Source: a virus
Strand: one strand, 5' to 3'
Virus record (IMG/VR): IMGVR_UViG_3300042356_000801
Coordinates: 27,170-91,169 of that record
Length of the DNA stretch: 64,000 nt
Position numbers and translations under genes: made by a program
In this document: positions 1 to 7,670 of the stretch, piece by piece
Numbering within the stretch: position 1 is the stretch's first letter
Layout of the letters: each line of letters starts with the position of its first letter
The notes under the pieces: model-generated
The model's database searches: none
What the model was told of the DNA's origin: nothing
The model's input: only the letters and a program-made list of their open reading frames with translations

Positions 1-547
1 TTGGCTTGCGAGAAACTACCTCATCTATCTCCATATTGTAGGAAATATATGCCCCAGCCATAATTCTGTCGCCTTTAAGCAGTGTTAAATCGGAAAACTC
101 TTCACGAATTGAACCTTCGTCAATCATTGCCCTAAAAGATGTTCTTTCGTCATAGGCCTTGAGGCATGGATAATCAAGAAGGGCCGACCTGAGAACGGTT
201 GTTAACCTATCTCGCATTATCGTGCACTCTTCTGAGCCTTCTGTTTTTACCCAAACATAGGTGCGCATTGAGTATGAAACCCTATAAAGAGGGTCTGGGC
301 CATCAAATCCAATACGGTTAAAAGCCGTAGAAGAGATAACTACAGTGATAACAAGCGGCCATGTATCGATAGCAAACGGTTCGTATGTTGTAAACCCCTC
401 AGGGGTCGGAAGGGTTATGTCGTCAACATTCCAACCGTTACGGTAATCAATAATTCTTACAGGAACATCTTCTGAAAGGTAATTGTTTACATACTGCTTG
501 GCAAACTGAGCGCCATGCATTAATGGATATCCAGGAACTGTAGGCAT
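1..547 (-). CDS. Tail-terminator-like protein (partial)
   Basis: This reading frame starts with ATG at 547 and is still open at the left edge of the window, giving about 182 visible residues. The start overlaps the stop of the upstream gene (TAATG arrangement), so the two are translationally coupled. The protein is a soluble mixed alpha/beta sequence with a central beta-rich hydrophobic stretch (ITVVIS) and no recognisable catalytic motif. By position it follows a connector gene and an HK97-gp10/Phage_tail_S-like gene, which is where HK97-type phages keep the tail terminator that caps the tail tube before head joining. The assignment rests on gene order rather than a sequence signature. Confidence 0.55.
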   Translation of the reverse strand, partial: MPTVPGYPLMHGAQFAKQYVNNYLSEDVPVRIIDYRNGWNVDDITLPTPEGFTTYEPFAIDTWPLVITVVISSTAFNRIGFDGPDPLYRVSYSMRTYVWVKTEGSEECTIMRDRLTTVLRSALLDYPCLKAYDERTSFRAMIDEGSIREEFSDLTLLKGDRIMAGAYISYNMEIDEVVSRKP

Positions 548-1023
548 TATGCTGTCAACCCTTCATTACCTTCAACAATGTAGTTTGCTAGTTTTTCTGC
601 AAATTCACTGACAAAGGATTGCGGGATAAAAAGAATTTGGCGTTTTGGCATGTTTGGTGTTCCGGTCTGATGGAACGGAGCATATTTCACTCCAGTTCCA
701 AACGTAGCACTTAGTTTGTTTATTTGGTTCACAGAGGGGTCAGATAGCTCGGAGAGGCTTTTAAACAACTCTCCGCTACGGACAAGCGTTGGTCTCCCTG
801 GGAGCTCCCTGGCCTTCCATGAGGCGTATTCAGCGTCAAGCGGGGACCATCCACCAACAGGAAGCCCCTGTGATGTGAAGTTTTCTGCAAATGTCTTCTT
901 TAGGACCTGGTGTGCCCACCTAAAAACAGGCTTAGCATCGGTAATCCTGTCTTGGATGTCTGCAACCAAGTTCTGGACTTTTTCAATCCTGACCTCAATG
1001 TCTACTCTTACTGGTGCCGACAT
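547..1023 (-). CDS. Virion morphogenesis / HK97-gp10-like head-tail protein
   Basis: A 158-residue protein resembling the Phage_tail_S (Mu gpG-like) and HK97-gp10 group of head-tail joining proteins. The visible signature is W-S-P-L followed by a Lys/Glu segment, then L-V-R-S-G-E-L, then a beta segment F-G-T-G-V-K-Y-A with H-Q-x-G-T and a P-K-R-Q motif near residues 105-130. These are the conserved elements of that family. It likely acts in the neck or tail completion ring. It sits two bases after the connector gene and overlaps the next gene by one base, so the three form one leftward operon. Start ATG at 1023. Confidence 0.75.
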   Translation of the reverse strand: MSAPVRVDIEVRIEKVQNLVADIQDRITDAKPVFRWAHQVLKKTFAENFTSQGLPVGGWSPLDAEYASWKARELPGRPTLVRSGELFKSLSELSDPSVNQINKLSATFGTGVKYAPFHQTGTPNMPKRQILFIPQSFVSEFAEKLANYIVEGNEGLTA

Positions 1024-1025
1024 TG

Positions 1026-1673
1026 TTATGCAATTCTTCTTCGGCTGTACTTCCTCAGAGACATAAGTTCAGTATCCAAAAATCCAGTCACCAGAGGTCC
1101 GACATTTCGCGTTGTTATGTCCTTGAGGCCAACAACATCGTCATGCATGTTCTGCATCTCCCTGGAAGCCGCTCTTAGGATAAGAAGCTTAAACATTGGT
1201 ATATTTGTACCATCCAGGCCTGCAGTGTAAGTAACTGTAATTACGTCACCATCAAGGGCGTAAAAGTAGTCAATACCAAACCTGCGCACAACATAGTCAT
1301 GCTCAACAATGAGGGTTCTTGGTTCTCCGTTTAGCGGTTTTACTACTACTTCGGACACGTTTACAACAGGCGAATTGCGGAAATAGATAGTGCTTGGAGG
1401 GGTTGCCCATGTTGTGCTATCTACCATATTTGACTGGACAAACGAGTCCGTGTAGCTATGCGGTGGGGCCGACAAGAAGGTACCCATAGGAACGCCGTGG
1501 TATGTACCTTCTACAGTGTAATCTTCCTCGAATTCCACCACCTCAATAGGTCGACCAAGATGAGCTTCCATCTCTGATTGGAGACCTGCAAGAATCATCT
1601 CGGCTGCATCCTGCTGACGCAAGGACAGCTTTATGTCCATGTAGTTAATAAGGTCTGCTTGAGTTACTAGCAC
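1026..1673 (-). CDS. Head-tail connector (gp6-like) protein
   Basis: A 215-residue protein with an N-terminal helical region (Q-A-D-L-I-N-Y, then a long amphipathic helix ending in H-L-G-R-P-I-E) followed by a beta-rich body. This matches the layout of connector proteins that extend the portal. The beta body contains R-N-S-P-V-V-x-V-x-E-V and a D-Y-V-V-R-R-F-G segment, both common in actinophage head-tail connector proteins. The start is a GTG at 1673 supported by a strong GGAGG ribosome-binding site. Position directly before the gp10-like gene supports the role. No catalytic residues are expected. Family assignment is from overall pattern and gene order. Confidence 0.65.
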   Translation of the reverse strand: MLVTQADLINYMDIKLSLRQQDAAEMILAGLQSEMEAHLGRPIEVVEFEEDYTVEGTYHGVPMGTFLSAPPHSYTDSFVQSNMVDSTTWATPPSTIYFRNSPVVNVSEVVVKPLNGEPRTLIVEHDYVVRRFGIDYFYALDGDVITVTYTAGLDGTNIPMFKLLILRAASREMQNMHDDVVGLKDITTRNVGPLVTGFLDTELMSLRKYSRRRIA

Positions 1674-1714
1674 TTGATACCTCCACTAGGCGTTAATCAG
1701 TCATAAAGACCGAT

Positions 1715-2359
1715 TTAGCGCCTCTTCTTTGGTGTGGCTTTCTTTGCTGGAGCCTTCTTGGCGGGAGCTTTCTTTGCAGCAGCCTTCTTGGCGGGAGCAG
1801 CCTTCTTCGCTGGAGCAGCCTTCTTAGTTGGCGTAGCCTTCTTTGCTGCCGACTTTTGCTTTGCCTGCACTTTTTTAGCTTTAGATTTAGATGCTTTTCT
1901 GTTTGCTTCAGCAGCGGTTTTCTGCCTCTTTACCTGCTTGAGAATGGCTGAGGATTTTGCCCTCTCTGTTGCCGACTTGTACAGAGCTTCGTTAATTGGG
2001 TTAGCGCGAGCCTTGTAGCCCTTTTTGCGACCAATCTGCTGGCTGCCACGCGGAGAATTTGCAAGACCAAGCACTCCTTTGCCTTTAATCTTTTTGTTTG
2101 ACTTTACGCCAAGGGCTCTAATTTCTGAAGGAGATAGATACCCTTGCAGTCTTGTAGATTCTTTTTGCAATTTTCTAGCATTGGCACGAGAACCAAAAAT
2201 GTCTTTGATTGCTTGATTTAGCAAGTCTCTTTCTTTGATGAGAGCTGCTCTGGCCTTTTCACCCTTAGCCTTGTTGAGCTGGTTCTTGATTCGGCTTGCG
2301 TCGAGGAGTAGGGAGTCTGCGTCGTCCGTAATGTCCGGGCCGTATCTTACTCTGGGCAT
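1715..2359 (-). CDS. Protein with histone H1-like Lys/Ala/Pro tail
   Basis: A 214-residue protein whose last 45 or so residues are almost entirely Lys, Ala, Pro and Thr in PAKKA-type repeats, like histone H1 and the bacterial HU/Hc1-like tails. Residues 15-55 form a charged coiled-coil-like helix, and the middle is strongly basic. I prefer ATG at 2359 (MPRVRYG) over an in-frame TTG two codons upstream. The tail should bind DNA or another polyanion non-specifically. Sitting in the head-tail operon, it could be a virion-associated DNA-binding protein, but the sequence does not prove that. The N-terminal part is not recognised. A second protein of this type lies at 50910. Confidence 0.65.
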   Translation of the reverse strand: MPRVRYGPDITDDADSLLLDASRIKNQLNKAKGEKARAALIKERDLLNQAIKDIFGSRANARKLQKESTRLQGYLSPSEIRALGVKSNKKIKGKGVLGLANSPRGSQQIGRKKGYKARANPINEALYKSATERAKSSAILKQVKRQKTAAEANRKASKSKAKKVQAKQKSAAKKATPTKKAAPAKKAAPAKKAAAKKAPAKKAPAKKATPKKRR

Positions 2360-2440
2360 AATCAACCAACTTCTTTGAGAAACATTTTAAAGAAGTTTAC
2401 CATATGGCGCTAATTCGGAATTAAATACCCGCGCCAAAAA

Positions 2441-2995
2441 CTACCTGTCGCTATTCGGTGGTGATTCAATCACTGGACCCTTATCAAGCGTCCCTGGAGG
2501 AGCCTCTACTGGCACCCATGCTCTTGAATATGTATATTCCTTGATATTCCTTGACTTCAATATTGTGCCGTCAATCATTAAAGAATATTCATTTCCCTTC
2601 ATGCATAACGTTCTTTCTAGGCTTTTTTCAGTAGCGGCTCGAGACCTGACAAGTTTTTTAATTATCGATGACATAGGTTTGGCCACTACCGAGCCTCTTC
2701 CTCTATTTAGTCGAAGATGCATCTCCATTGCCTCCATGGTCCCAACATCATGCTTTATGACCGGGATTGTTTTACCAATTATTTCCATTATCTGCTTGAC
2801 ATTTGTAGCCAACAAATAGCGCTCAGAGCCATCAATGATTTCTCCGGTTCTAGCAGATACATGGATTGGTTGAATAAAACCAAAATCGAGCAAAGACGCA
2901 GAAAGCACTAAAAGGTCTGGTCTCAGTATGTAGGTTGCTCTCCATGGTGGGACGATAAGTGTTGATGGGTCAACTTCCTCTATCTCATACTTCAT
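2441..2995 (-). CDS. ParB/sulfiredoxin-like protein (IbrB-like)
   Basis: A ParB-N-terminal/sulfiredoxin-fold protein of about 184 residues. Visible elements are the early V-D-P-S-T-L segment, F-G-F-I-Q-P-I-H-V, and I-I-D-G-S-E-R-Y, the counterpart of the D/G-G-x-x-R nucleotide-binding motif. It overlaps the PAPS-reductase-like gene upstream. That combination is the known IbrA-IbrB arrangement (IbrB ParB-like, IbrA PAPS-reductase-like) of E. coli and many mobile elements. ParB-like domains of this kind bind or hydrolyse nucleotides; the substrate here is unknown. An alternative ATG at 3019 would extend the overlap to 35 bases. I prefer 2995, where the overlap is 11. Confidence 0.65.
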   Translation of the reverse strand: MKYEIEEVDPSTLIVPPWRATYILRPDLLVLSASLLDFGFIQPIHVSARTGEIIDGSERYLLATNVKQIMEIIGKTIPVIKHDVGTMEAMEMHLRLNRGRGSVVAKPMSSIIKKLVRSRAATEKSLERTLCMKGNEYSLMIDGTILKSRNIKEYTYSRAWVPVEAPPGTLDKGPVIESPPNSDR

Positions 2996-4124
2996 ATGTT
3001 GTTTCCATTTCTTCGTCATTATTTCTTACTGTGTATGCTCTAGTTCTTGGCCCAACAGGAGAAGGTGAACCACCATCTATTTCGTTGAGAACAAGAGTTC
3101 TAATTAGCAGACTGATTGGGTAAGCACGTTGGTCTTCTAGATGCTTCTTGCGAAACTTAGAGACGTATGCTTTTGCTTCCATTTGTCTGCGTTCACCAAC
3201 TAGGTAGTCTTCAATAAACATTGAAGCACCTTCTAAACCCAATCCCGAGTATTCGTTAATAAGTTTTTCAATGTCAAATTCTGGCCACCACCTGCGTTGA
3301 GCATCGATGTGGGGAAAACACTCCACAAGCCTGTCGTAAAACTCTGGTTCCGTAGCAACCACATCACCAATCCTGCGAATAGCAATGCTGTGGAGTGGGA
3401 TACCGATTCTTGTGTTACTTTCCGTCTGGGCAGCAAGGTCGTAATACTCACAGTACTCAGAACCGTGTTCTTCAATCAAAAACTTAAATACGTCGTTTGT
3501 GTTCCAGTCATAAATAACCTTGGCAAACTTCATTGGTATTCCGGTCTTGAGTTTGTACGGAGTAACGATGTAGTTCTCATGCAACTTCTGAACGCAGGAC
3601 CTATAGCGAACCATTGACTCGCTTGCTCTAACGCCGGTGATGAAGGCAACATTCCCCTTCTTGCCCTGCATGGTGTAGTAGTCGGTCTGTTCTGGAAGAG
3701 ATACATCGTGGGTTAGACCAAAGTCTTCACCCGTAATAGCCCAAGGCGGGATGTCTCTTACGAGCCTTCCCTGGTTCTTACGCATGTTGCTCCACAGAAC
3801 TGTAGTAACCCTCTGTCCGAGAACCCAAATTTCTGCAGGGTAAGGGAGGCAGTACCACTCCATGTCAACCCAGTCGTAGTTTCGCACTTTTTCTACATAC
3901 TCAATAGTTGTAGGGCTTACCATTTCCTCGTCTCGGAAAATAACTTTTACTGGCCCAAGACCGCGTTCTTCGTGTACCTCTTTAGCAAGATACATAACCG
4001 CAGAGGAATCTTTTCCTCCAGAGAACTGAACACATACGGTATCAAAAGTATCGTAGACGTGCCTAATTCTTTGGCGGGCTGCATCTATGCAGCTCATGTC
4101 AAGAAACATTCTTTGTCTAGTCAT
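2985..4124 (-). CDS. PAPS-reductase-family protein (IbrA-like)
   Basis: A 379-residue member of the phosphoadenosine phosphosulfate reductase / N-type ATP pyrophosphatase family. The PP-loop S-G-G-K-D-S is at residues 35-40, followed by the alpha/beta core (V-K-V-I-F-R-D-E-E) and a middle R-A-S-E-S motif. The large C-terminal extension after residue 220 is typical of IbrA-like proteins rather than metabolic CysH. Such enzymes adenylate or activate a substrate using ATP. In phages and islands they pair with ParB-like proteins, as here with the overlapping downstream gene. The biological reaction of IbrA/IbrB is not established; DndC-type DNA sulfur chemistry is one possible analogy only. Start ATG 4124 overlaps the previous stop. 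Confidence 0.8.
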   Translation of the reverse strand: MTRQRMFLDMSCIDAARQRIRHVYDTFDTVCVQFSGGKDSSAVMYLAKEVHEERGLGPVKVIFRDEEMVSPTTIEYVEKVRNYDWVDMEWYCLPYPAEIWVLGQRVTTVLWSNMRKNQGRLVRDIPPWAITGEDFGLTHDVSLPEQTDYYTMQGKKGNVAFITGVRASESMVRYRSCVQKLHENYIVTPYKLKTGIPMKFAKVIYDWNTNDVFKFLIEEHGSEYCEYYDLAAQTESNTRIGIPLHSIAIRRIGDVVATEPEFYDRLVECFPHIDAQRRWWPEFDIEKLINEYSGLGLEGASMFIEDYLVGERRQMEAKAYVSKFRKKHLEDQRAYPISLLIRTLVLNEIDGGSPSPVGPRTRAYTVRNNDEEMETTYEV

Positions 4125-4255
4125 TAGTATTTCGCAATCTGAGAAAGACGATTTACTTCGGCACGAAGTTCGTCTATTACGCGATTTAGTTCATTACGCT
4201 CAGCTATTAGTTTTTCAAATAGTTTTTCAAGTTCTATTAACTCTTCAGGACTCAT
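4124..4255 (-). CDS. Small coiled-coil protein
   Basis: A 43-residue, almost entirely helical peptide of alternating Glu/Leu/Asn/Arg heptads, expected to form a coiled coil. The ATG at 4255 (MSPEEL) gives an 11-base overlap with the membrane-protein gene upstream. A farther ATG at 4306 would give 60 residues but a long overlap. Its stop is fused to the start of the IbrA-like gene (TAATG). Function unknown; the tight packing argues it is real. Confidence 0.5.
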   Translation of the reverse strand: MSPEELIELEKLFEKLIAERNELNRVIDELRAEVNRLSQIAKY

Positions 4256-4466
4256 TATGTTTCCAACCGTTTCTAGCGTTTCTAGCATAGACAAGCGCAT
4301 ACGCACCAGCCATCAAAATAAATCCATACTGTTTTGTTTTAACTGCGTAAACAACCCAAAGAATCTCATTGGCTAAGTTTATTAACCAGCCCCACCAAAC
4401 TCTATTGCCAGCAATTAAAAGGCCGGTAACACCAAGAGTTCCAAGCACCCACGACCAAATACTCAT
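4245..4466 (-). CDS. Small membrane protein
   Basis: A 73-residue protein made mostly of three hydrophobic segments (about residues 4-20, 25-42 and 47-62), ending in a short basic tail. The W-W-G-W-L-I-N-L-x-N-E-x-L-W-x-V-Y-x-V-x-T-K-Q-Y-G pattern recalls a half-length PnuC-like fold seen in small phage membrane proteins. The gene abuts the ParB-like gene upstream, where the stop and start share a base. It might be a holin-like or transporter-like protein, but neither can be shown. ATG start at 4466. Confidence 0.6.
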   Translation of the reverse strand: MSIWSWVLGTLGVTGLLIAGNRVWWGWLINLANEILWVVYAVKTKQYGFILMAGAYALVYARNARNGWKHNES

Positions 4467-5272
4467 TAAATCTCCGAGTGTTGGCCGATGAAGTCCATTA
4501 ACCGTTCTGCAGTTGTATTCCCAACAATTGAAACATCACTTCTTAGCCAGCGAATAAAATCGTACCAACGAGACTGCTGGGCAGGGTTATCAAAGACAAG
4601 CGTGAACTGAACCACTGCTTGCTGACCAGCACCTGCAGCCATTGTTGAACCACGAATAGCTATATCGTTTTGGTCAGAAGAAGAAGGGGCGACGATTCTT
4701 TTCTCACCTTCACTGTCTCTAGTGACGGTGAACTCTTGTGGACGCAATTCAGGGACATCGTCAAATCCTTGAATCTCCGTGTTTCTATCGATAAGAACCG
4801 GTGGAACGTAACTACCACTAGTGGACATCTCACTGCTGTTTCTGTAAACCTCTTGCTCGTATTCGGCAATCTCAAACTCATCCCAACCAAGGCCCTCTAG
4901 TAGCTCTGGGTAGTAATCGCTCACTGAACTGATTAGTTCATAAAGAATTTCTGGTTCAGAGTAACCAAGCTCAACAGTCCTGTTGTCGGCAAGCGCAAAT
5001 GCAACAGCACGAGAATCATCGCCCTCAAGATAAATAACAGCAATCTGGTCCCATCCAAGAATCTTGGCGGCCTCCAACTGGTGATTACCGGCAATTACAG
5101 TTGCCGTTCCATCATCGTTTCTTTTGGCAACTATGGGTTTTACTTGGCCGAACTCCGCATAGGAAGCAGTAATTGCGTCAACGTCTCCAATTCTTGGGTT
5201 CTTCTCAAGTGGCAGAAGTGTGTTTATGTCTACCGCCATACCGATTAGTGACGGATGGATACCGTTACTCAT
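4466..5272 (-). CDS. ParB-like nuclease-domain protein
   Basis: A 268-residue protein with a ParB/Srx N-terminal domain in residues 10-110. Signature elements are L-L-P-L-E-K-N-P-R, F-G-Q-V-K-P-I-V-A and V-I-A-G-N-H-Q-L-E-A-A, the standard GxHxxxAA-type phosphate-binding motif. A-L-A-D-N-R-T follows. This is the version found in many phage ParB-like proteins encoded near terminases or DNA methylases. The C-terminal 130 residues are not recognised. The gene overlaps its neighbours by four bases on the upstream side and one on the downstream side. It is the first of two ParB-like genes in the leftward operon, and two more such domains are embedded in the large ORF at 29188. Confidence 0.8.
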   Translation of the reverse strand: MSNGIHPSLIGMAVDINTLLPLEKNPRIGDVDAITASYAEFGQVKPIVAKRNDDGTATVIAGNHQLEAAKILGWDQIAVIYLEGDDSRAVAFALADNRTVELGYSEPEILYELISSVSDYYPELLEGLGWDEFEIAEYEQEVYRNSSEMSTSGSYVPPVLIDRNTEIQGFDDVPELRPQEFTVTRDSEGEKRIVAPSSSDQNDIAIRGSTMAAGAGQQAVVQFTLVFDNPAQQSRWYDFIRWLRSDVSIVGNTTAERLMDFIGQHSEI

Positions 5273-5610
5273 ACTTGGTGCCTTACGTTTGCGTTGAGGG
5301 TTCTCATTGCGTCAATTGATGTGCGTAGCGATAGAAGTTTTTCTCTCTTTGACTTAACAAGCGCTTCAGAGATTTTGTAATCAAATGAAGATTCGTCCAA
5401 CTTGTAGTCTGCCCATGCTTCACGTTCCTTGATTGAGCCTTTTGCTGATAGGTATTCTTTGGCCCAATTGGACTTGTGAAGCGCCTCTTTCTTGGCATTG
5501 TCTATAGCAAGAACTTCAAAAGCTTCTGTTTCTTCTTCTAGCATTCCTATCAAGCGAAGAAGCTCGTTTTCGATATCAACCTGACTAATTGGATTGTTTC
5601 TATTTTGCAC
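5269..5610 (-). CDS. Conserved phage coiled-coil protein
   Basis: A 113-residue, mainly helical and highly charged protein. The pattern (an N-terminal E-N-E-L-L-R-L segment, a central A-K-E-Y-L-S-A-K-G-S-I-K-E-R, and a C-terminal L-x-x-L-R-x-x-I-D-A-M-R-T) recurs in many phage hypothetical proteins next to recombination genes. Here it follows a RuvC-like resolvase, with an 11-base overlap, and precedes a ParB-like gene. No catalytic motif is seen and the function is unknown. Confidence 0.6.
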   Translation of the reverse strand: MQNRNNPISQVDIENELLRLIGMLEEETEAFEVLAIDNAKKEALHKSNWAKEYLSAKGSIKEREAWADYKLDESSFDYKISEALVKSKREKLLSLRTSIDAMRTLNANVRHQV

Positions 5611-6142
5611 TTGAGTCCTTTATATTATCCATTGCTGACCAATCTATCTTCTCTAGAGACGATAGTTGTGTTGCCGTCCAATCGTATTGGCTTTTTCCTA
5701 AATATGCAAGCCCCATCTGTTCAAGAATCCATGCATCACATTCGTCGTCTGCGCCGGAGCCAGAAAAGACCATGCCTGTTTTGGAAGATATTGCAGAAAT
5801 CACTTCCGTCTTTCCAGCGTTGCCTTTTCCTGTAGCAAACTTTGCCCTAGAAGTGGGAGGAATTTCCACGTAAGTAATCCCACATTCCCAAAAAGTCATC
5901 CTTATGCACCCGCCGAGCTCTCCAATACTGTGGGCTTGTGAGTTGCGTGACGCAAACGAGTAACCCTCAATAAGGGCGCAGTTGATTTCTTCGTCAAGAC
6001 ATAGCTGAAGAATCGTTTTATTTACGTAGGAAAGCCTTTCAGGGCCCTTGGCTTTTGTGGAAATAATCGAAGTTTTCCCATTTATTGAAACGCCAGTAGA
6101 AGTCAGTGAAAGGTCTAGTCCTATTAGCTTTAATTCGGGCAC
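5600..6142 (-). CDS. RuvC-like Holliday junction resolvase
   Basis: A 180-residue protein with the RNase H-like RuvC layout. The first strand I-G-L-D-L-S carries Asp10, A-L-I-E-G carries Glu59, and G-A-D-D-E-C-D-A carries the C-terminal acidic pair (Asp132/133, Asp136). A lysine-rich glycine segment (G-K-G-N-A-G-K-T) sits between them as in RuvC. It should cleave branched DNA, for instance four-way junctions that must be resolved before packaging. The start is a GTG at 6142. It is the first gene of the leftward operon, so its promoter should lie in the gap to the right. Confidence 0.75.
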   Translation of the reverse strand: MPELKLIGLDLSLTSTGVSINGKTSIISTKAKGPERLSYVNKTILQLCLDEEINCALIEGYSFASRNSQAHSIGELGGCIRMTFWECGITYVEIPPTSRAKFATGKGNAGKTEVISAISSKTGMVFSGSGADDECDAWILEQMGLAYLGKSQYDWTATQLSSLEKIDWSAMDNIKDSSAK

Positions 6143-6165
6143 AAAAAGACCCTACTACATGAAAA

Positions 6166-6189
6166 TCGGGCAGGACTCGTCCTACCCGA
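6166..6189 (-). terminator. Hairpin with T-run on the minus strand
   Basis: A near-perfect inverted repeat (TCGGGCAGGA / TCCTACCCGA, one G-T wobble) with a four-base loop. Read on the minus strand it is followed by TTTTC. It therefore looks like a compact attenuator or terminator in the 5-prime leader of the RuvC-like operon. It could equally be an RNA stability element. Confidence 0.4.
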
Positions 6190-6264
6190 CCTTCACCTAT
6201 AACGGTCACAAATCTCTTGTGCTAAACAATTGTACAACAATCACAAACAGTGCTAATACAGCAA

Positions 6265-6297
6265 ACAACCGCCTGTCCTGCAGAGACTGGCGGTTGT
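6265..6297. repeat. Inverted repeat, 9-bp arms
   Basis: The arms ACAACCGCC (6265-6273) and GGCGGTTGT (6289-6297) are perfectly complementary with a 15-base spacer. No T-run follows on the plus strand, so this is more likely an operator or RNA hairpin than an intrinsic terminator. Confidence 0.5.
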
Positions 6298-6512
6298 AGA
6301 GAAGTTAAAAAATTAATCTCCGGATTGCCGTGGTTAGGCCACTAGACATTGACCACCGTCCTTTCCTTTCTGACAGCGAGTTGTAGGTACCTGGAGTCAA
6401 GAATACATGAGTTAACGATAAGCAAACAATAAATAATTGTCTGAATAATTCAAATAATAAAAACTATCCCGTGTTATTATTTATCTATAACCCCCCTCAA
6501 CTAGGAGAAAAC

Positions 6513-6866
6513 ATGTCAACAGCAGCACTTGCACCAACAACAATCGTTCTTGGAATCCCCGGAACACTTTCAACCTCAAGCATGGTTTCGGTTGCTTTGC
6601 CTTTCAACGGCAGAATCACTGGAGCATATGTTGCAGTCGTCGGCGCAGCCGCTGGTTCAGCACTCACCGCAGACCTCAAGGTTGGCACAGACGTCGCAGC
6701 ATCCTTCTCAATCGCAGCAGGCGCATACGCCGATGCGGGCACACTCACAGCAGCCAACACTGACTTCGTAGCCGGTGACCTCATCAGCCTCGACGTTTCA
6801 GCTGTTGGTTCTGGTACCGCAGGTTCAAACATGACTGTTGCTTTTACTGTTCAAGAAGGCCGTTAA
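6513..6866 (+). CDS. Small Ala/Gly-rich probable virion surface protein
   Basis: A 117-residue protein rich in Ala, Gly, Ser, Thr and Val, with alternating hydrophobic strands and no charged catalytic cluster. It looks like a single beta-sandwich or beta-barrel domain. The ATG at 6513 is preceded by CTAGGAGAAAAC, a strong ribosome-binding site; an upstream in-frame start at 6471 is less likely. It stands alone between a promoter-like region and an intrinsic terminator, so it is probably a strongly expressed monocistronic gene. Such compact genes in phages often encode head decoration or fibre proteins; that role is inferred. Confidence 0.7.
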   Translation: MSTAALAPTTIVLGIPGTLSTSSMVSVALPFNGRITGAYVAVVGAAAGSALTADLKVGTDVAASFSIAAGAYADAGTLTAANTDFVAGDLISLDVSAVGSGTAGSNMTVAFTVQEGR

Positions 6867-6890
6867 TTAAAAATTAACCAAAATCTGATT

Positions 6891-6917
6891 AAAGCGCTTC
6901 TTCGGGGGCGCTTTTTT
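6891..6917 (+). terminator. Intrinsic terminator
   Basis: AAAGCGC and GCGCTTT form the stem around an 11-base loop, followed by TTTTTT at 6912-6917. It lies 25 bases after the stop of the preceding gene. Confidence 0.85.
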
Positions 6918-6971
6918 CATGCCAAAAACATGTCATAATATTAGCGTTCCCTAACGCCCGCAGGAGAAAAA

Positions 6972-7661
6972 ATGTCTGGAATCATCGCACCATCAATCGT
7001 CAACTACGACTGGACCGTCAAGGTCAGTGACCCTTCTTACCTGAATGTGTCTTTCCCATTCCGTGTCAAGATTGAGTCAATCTGGTTCACCACTCAGCAG
7101 GTTTATGGTGCAACGGCAGGTCTTTGGCAAGGCGTTGAAACAACTCTTGATGTTGATACAACCGAACGACTTCTCCGCCTTGCAGCAATCAAGACCAAGA
7201 ACTCCAAGACACAACACAGCCAGTACGACAACCCATCAGATTGGATGTTTGGCTTTGAGGATGTTGAATATGACGGCTCTGTGACTGATGAACTGAAGCC
7301 AACAATGTGGCTTGGAAACCCAGATGAAGGAATTGGCAAATTTAGTGCATTTGGCACACAGCCATACTTTGGCAATGGCGTACTTGACCTTCGCAGTACA
7401 GCCGCAACGCCTATCGATAAAGCACATGCAATTAACTACAGTTGGAACGAAGAAGAGTACAACGCAAACACCTACCTTACAGATGTTGCCGTTATGAACA
7501 CCGACGAAATCCTCCAACTGTTTGTTTATTCAGATGGCGGCGATTGGGAAGGCTACGAGAATGACGCAAAGGTCACAATCTCGGTTGCCTACACTGGTAT
7601 TCACGACACAGAAAAAGCATCTGCTTCAGCCAAGCCTTGGACAGCATGGTGGAACGACTAG
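6972..7661 (+). CDS. Probable structural protein, unknown family
   Basis: A 229-residue acidic protein with many Trp and Tyr residues and strand-like alternation, and no catalytic motif I recognise. The start is well supported by CAGGAG followed by an A-run and ATG. It lies between a terminator and another gene of similar style (start 7671). Its composition, aromatic and beta-rich with few Lys, suggests a virion or adhesion-type protein. Function not established. Confidence 0.65.
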   Translation: MSGIIAPSIVNYDWTVKVSDPSYLNVSFPFRVKIESIWFTTQQVYGATAGLWQGVETTLDVDTTERLLRLAAIKTKNSKTQHSQYDNPSDWMFGFEDVEYDGSVTDELKPTMWLGNPDEGIGKFSAFGTQPYFGNGVLDLRSTAATPIDKAHAINYSWNEEEYNANTYLTDVAVMNTDEILQLFVYSDGGDWEGYENDAKVTISVAYTGIHDTEKASASAKPWTAWWND

Positions 7662-7670
7662 TATTGCCGT

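Larger units (their letters stand above)
6143..6512. promoter_or_regulatory. Divergent intergenic region
   Basis: No credible gene lies in these 370 bases between a leftward operon (start 6142) and a rightward gene (start 6513). The right half is strongly A/T-rich (about 6400-6490) and is the likely place for the rightward promoter, just ahead of a good AGGAG site at 6503-6507. Two strong hairpins lie on the left side and are listed separately. I could not assign -35/-10 boxes with confidence. Confidence 0.5.

Noticed and set aside
1734-2018. Hydrophobic Ala/Phe-rich ORF on the plus strand, looking like a membrane protein
   Set aside because: It is the antisense of the Lys/Ala-rich tail of the histone-like gene, which gives artificial Phe/Ala repeats.
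6265-6297. Intrinsic terminator in the divergent gap
   Set aside because: The hairpin is strong but no T-run follows on the plus strand and there is no plausible gene ending there.
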